Assembly (NCBI RefSeq): GCF_030435805.1
Contig: NC_081296.1
Span: 30,035,745-30,099,744 of the forward strand
DNA length: 64,000 nt
Direction: 5' to 3'
Source of the DNA: Mustela lutreola
Lineage: Eukaryota > Chordata > Mammalia > Carnivora > Mustelidae
Shown here one piece after another: positions 61,900 through 64,000 of the stretch. The notes beneath the pieces were generated by a model, which saw nothing but the letters and a program-made list of their open reading frames with translations, made no database searches and had not been told where the DNA came from. How positions within the stretch are numbered: the first letter of the stretch is position 1; every line of letters begins with the position of its first letter. The position numbers and the translations under genes are program-made.

Positions 61900-62017
61900 A
61901 ACCCCGTCCCCCAGGGAGGATCTCGCCTGGACGAACAAGTCTGGCTTCTCCCAGCCCCGCCCAAAGGGCCCGTGTCTCGGATCGCCGGGGCATGGCGCCG
62001 TCCCGACCGCTCCCTCG
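61900..62017 (+). other. Host exon 1, A type
   Basis: 118 nt with intact splice sites; GACGAACAAG variant. Confidence 0.65.
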
Positions 62018-62071
62018 GTAAGGAGGGGTTCCGGGTGGGCAGGGACCTCACGCGTCGTCCCCGGCTTGCTT

Positions 62072-62152
62072 GGGTCAATGATGAGAACTCATATGGTCTC
62101 GAAGAGCGATGATGACCTAAAAATCATGCTCAATAGGATTACGCTGAGGCCC
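62072..62152 (+). ncRNA. SNORD115: SNORD115 snoRNA, A copy 19
   Basis: Identical to the A reference. Its module has the lost exon 2 donor. Confidence 0.96.
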
Positions 62153-62355
62153 AGTGCAGGGGACCGTGCGGGGATCAGCAGCCCCCAGACCCTCGGGGCA
62201 TTTGAGGGCGCGCTGCTGCAGTTGGGCGCTAGAGGAGAACGAATGCTCGAGCGTCTCCGCGCGTTTGGCTCGGAGCCCACGCACCTCTGCACGTGCCCAC
62301 GGGGGTGTTCTGGCACTCAAGCTGGCCCACCGCACCAATCCCCTTCCCAGGACAG

Positions 62356-62449
62356 CTCCCCTGGAGCCAGGGCTTCGCCATCCTCGTCTCCTCGTGTCCT
62401 TCGGCGGGCCTGGCCGGCTAGTTCCTCGGTGTGTCGACATGCAGCAGAG
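62356..62449 (+). other. Host exon 2, A type, with lost 5' splice site
   Basis: The donor position reads GGGAGC at 62450. Confidence 0.5.
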
Positions 62450-63574
62450 GGGAGCGGAAGCCTTGGGCTCGGAGGGAGGCCCGAGACGCCTTGGGAAGCG
62501 GGTATCCCAGCAGTGACTCTGCAGCAGGCCGTGGGCGTGGGGTGGCGGTCCTCGTGGTCCAGACGTCGTGGGACACCCCGGGAGCGGGTGCCCTTGAGCC
62601 ATCCCAGGGGCAGGGAACGCGAGCGTGGGGCAGGGTGGCTGGCAAGACCCGGAAAGCGCAGAGTGGCCGCCATAGGATCAGGGGACCCTGAGGCCCCCTG
62701 ATCCATCTGGGCGTGTCTCGTGGGCCTACGAACGTAGTGGACGTGAGACTAGTGGTCGCAGAAGCTTCTGTGCTCTTCTGCCACGGGGTGTTGCTCGAGG
62801 CCCGGGACTTGGCTTGTTTCCGCGGGCTGACGAGGCCTGAGCTCCCGCCCCACAGCACAGACGCCCAAGGCGTTGGAGACCCCACCAGGCTGCTTGCGAA
62901 GAGCGCAAGAGGATTCCTTGTGCTCGCGAGACAGCCGGGTTCCACGGGGCTACGGGGCGGAATCTGCGAGGGCCAGGCCCTTGCAGCCATTGGGTCGGAG
63001 CCTCTCTCCGGAGGCTCTCAAGCACCGGGGACCGGGTCCTGACGAAGCGGCGCTGCACGGCGAGAGTCGGGTACCTCGCCCAGGGCAGCCGGTGGGTGGT
63101 GTGCCTGGCCGTAGTGGTGGACAGCGACCTGGCATTCAGAGCTCGGCCCTGGGGCAGCCGTGGGACCGAGCCACCTTGGGCTTCCAGGGTAGGGGCTCCG
63201 TTCCTTGGCTCCCAGGTGGGACCATGGGTGGGTGGGCGGCGTCCTGGCCACAACTCCCTGACCGCCCCCCTCGGCTCCCGTGCAAGGGAGACAGCGGGGA
63301 CACGTCAAAACCCTGTGCTCCGTGCCATGTTCACGGACCGTTCTGCCGACGGTGGTGCTGACCCAGGGGCCTAGATCTCCCTTGTTTGGGGATGCCCTGG
63401 TAAGGGCAGCTGGGGCCCTGGGCCCTGCTCCGTCGTCTCGCACAACAGCCATGCGTGGTTCGGCCGTATGCCCGGCCCCCACCGGCCAGGACGTTGGGAA
63501 AGGTAGCCCTCGCACGTCCGGCCGGTGCCCCGGACCAGGGCTTTTGGACAGCTGGTCTCTCCGTCTCTCCTCAG

Positions 63575-63692
63575 AACCGCATCCACAAGCGGGGAGATCT
63601 CCCGCACCAGCTCTTCTTGCCTGGCCCGGCCCTGCCCACAGGTCCAATGTCTCAGGACCCCGGCTCATGGCGCAGTCCGCCACGCAGCCCCG
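63575..63692 (+). other. Host exon 1, B type
   Basis: CTCTCCTCAG acceptor and GTAAGC donor; GAGATCTCCC subfamily. Confidence 0.65.
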
Positions 63693-63744
63693 GTAAGCAG
63701 GTTCTGGGGGCGACGCGACCGCACGCATCGCCGCCAACCTGCTT

Positions 63745-63825
63745 GGGTCAATGATGAAAACTCAAATGGTCTCGAAGAGCGGTGATGACCTAAAAATCAT
63801 GCTCAATAGGATTACGCTGAGGCCC
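63745..63825 (+). ncRNA. SNORD115: SNORD115 snoRNA, B copy 20
   Basis: B type with C-to-A at position 14, directly after the C box. Boxes, guide and stem are intact. The module is cut by the window end before its exon 2. Confidence 0.95.
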
Positions 63826-64000
63826 AATGCAGGCGTCTGTGCTGGGATCAGCATCCCCCGGAGCCTCGGGGCCCTGGAGGGGCGCTGCCGTTGGGAGCTT
63901 GAGGCCAAGGATACCCCGGGCATCCCTGCTCCTGCTCTGGAAAGCCCGTCCACGTCAGGGGCCCCTCGAAGTGTGGAGGCAGCCCACCCGGCCTAGAGAC

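Larger units (their letters stand above)
1..64000 (+). repeat. SNORD115 tandem array, dimeric ~3.35-kb units (A/B half-units)
   Basis: The whole window is a head-to-tail array in one orientation. Taking the A-type exon 1 acceptor as unit start, units begin at 3277, 6626, 9975, 13323, 16673, 20023, 23372, 28392, 31742, 35091, 38442, 41795, 45147, 48497, 51849, 55198, 58550 and 61900. Sixteen intervals are 3,348-3,353 bp and one (23372-28391) is 5,020 bp, that is 1.5 units. The first and last units are cut by the window edges. Within each unit the A and B halves are clearly homologous: same order of parts, 118-nt exons and similar splice sites. They are strongly diverged outside the snoRNA, whereas copies of the same type are nearly identical to each other. 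This means an old monomer doubled, diverged, and was then amplified as a dimer. No SINE, LINE, LTR or DNA transposon was recognised anywhere. Confidence 0.97.
1..64000 (+). ncRNA. SNHG14: Non-coding snoRNA host transcript (SNHG14 / UBE3A-antisense type), repeated exons
   Basis: All snoRNAs share one strand and lie between well-formed splice sites, as expected for a long spliced non-coding host. In known placental mammals this is the SNURF-SNRPN/SNHG14 transcript, expressed from the paternal chromosome and extending antisense to UBE3A in neurons. What is seen here is the repeated pattern: acceptor, 118-nt exon, GTAAG donor, snoRNA, pyrimidine-rich acceptor, about 94-nt exon, GTGAGT-like donor, then a ~1.1-kb intron. 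No promoter or end of the transcript is visible, so the gene must begin and end outside the window. The exons have no conserved reading frame. The host gene name is inferred from the snoRNA family, not read from the exons. Confidence 0.75.

Noticed and set aside
1-64000. CRISPR array
   Set aside because: The repeats are kilobase-scale units with introns and box C/D RNAs, not short direct repeats with unique spacers.
1-64000. rDNA or a centromeric satellite
   Set aside because: No rRNA sequence is present. Each unit has ordered splice sites and a conserved snoRNA, unlike satellite DNA.
1-64000. Endogenous retrovirus, LTR, LINE or SINE insertions
   Set aside because: No poly-A tails, target-site duplications, tRNA-derived heads or LTR-like termini were recognised; every stretch is explained by the repeat unit.

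Overview
This window is one uninterrupted tandem array of box C/D small nucleolar RNA genes of the SNORD115 (HBII-52 / MBII-52) family, all on the + strand, embedded in repeated exon/intron modules of a non-coding host transcript. The snoRNA is recognised from its boxes, its 5-bp terminal stem and the diagnostic 18-nt guide ATGCTCAATAGGATTACG, which is complementary to the edited segment of the serotonin 2C receptor (HTR2C) mRNA. SNORD115 is known from placental mammals, where it lies in the paternally expressed Prader-Willi/Angelman region between SNRPN and UBE3A, inside the SNHG14 / UBE3A-antisense transcript. The window is therefore from a eutherian mammal. I cannot name the species. The DNA is visibly G+C-rich and CpG-rich.

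Layout: the basic period is about 3,350 bp and is a dimer of two diverged half-units of about 1.67 kb, here called A and B. Each half-unit carries a 118-nt host exon (exon 1) with a clear polypyrimidine-AG acceptor and a GTAAG donor. The snoRNA (81 nt) starts about 54 nt into the next intron. A probable 94-nt second exon follows about 200 nt after the snoRNA, then about 1.1 kb of spacer with no recognisable gene. I count 39 snoRNA copies: 19 of A type and 20 of B type. Consecutive A-type exon 1 starts lie 3,348 to 3,353 bp apart, except for one interval of 5,020 bp (23372-28391). That interval holds an extra half-unit made by a B-to-A crossover inside a snoRNA (copy at 25216-25296). The array runs off both ends of the window.

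Function: the host RNA is not protein coding. The many open frames are chance frames of G+C-rich repeats. The products are expected to be the intron-encoded snoRNAs, trimmed from spliced introns and packaged with fibrillarin, NOP56, NOP58 and SNU13. The D-box guide would direct pairing to HTR2C pre-mRNA over the editing/splicing region. In 37 of 39 copies the 18-nt guide is unchanged. A few copies have altered boxes or guides, four A-type modules have lost the donor of exon 2, and several blocks tens of kb apart share private variants, showing active homogenisation by unequal exchange and gene conversion.
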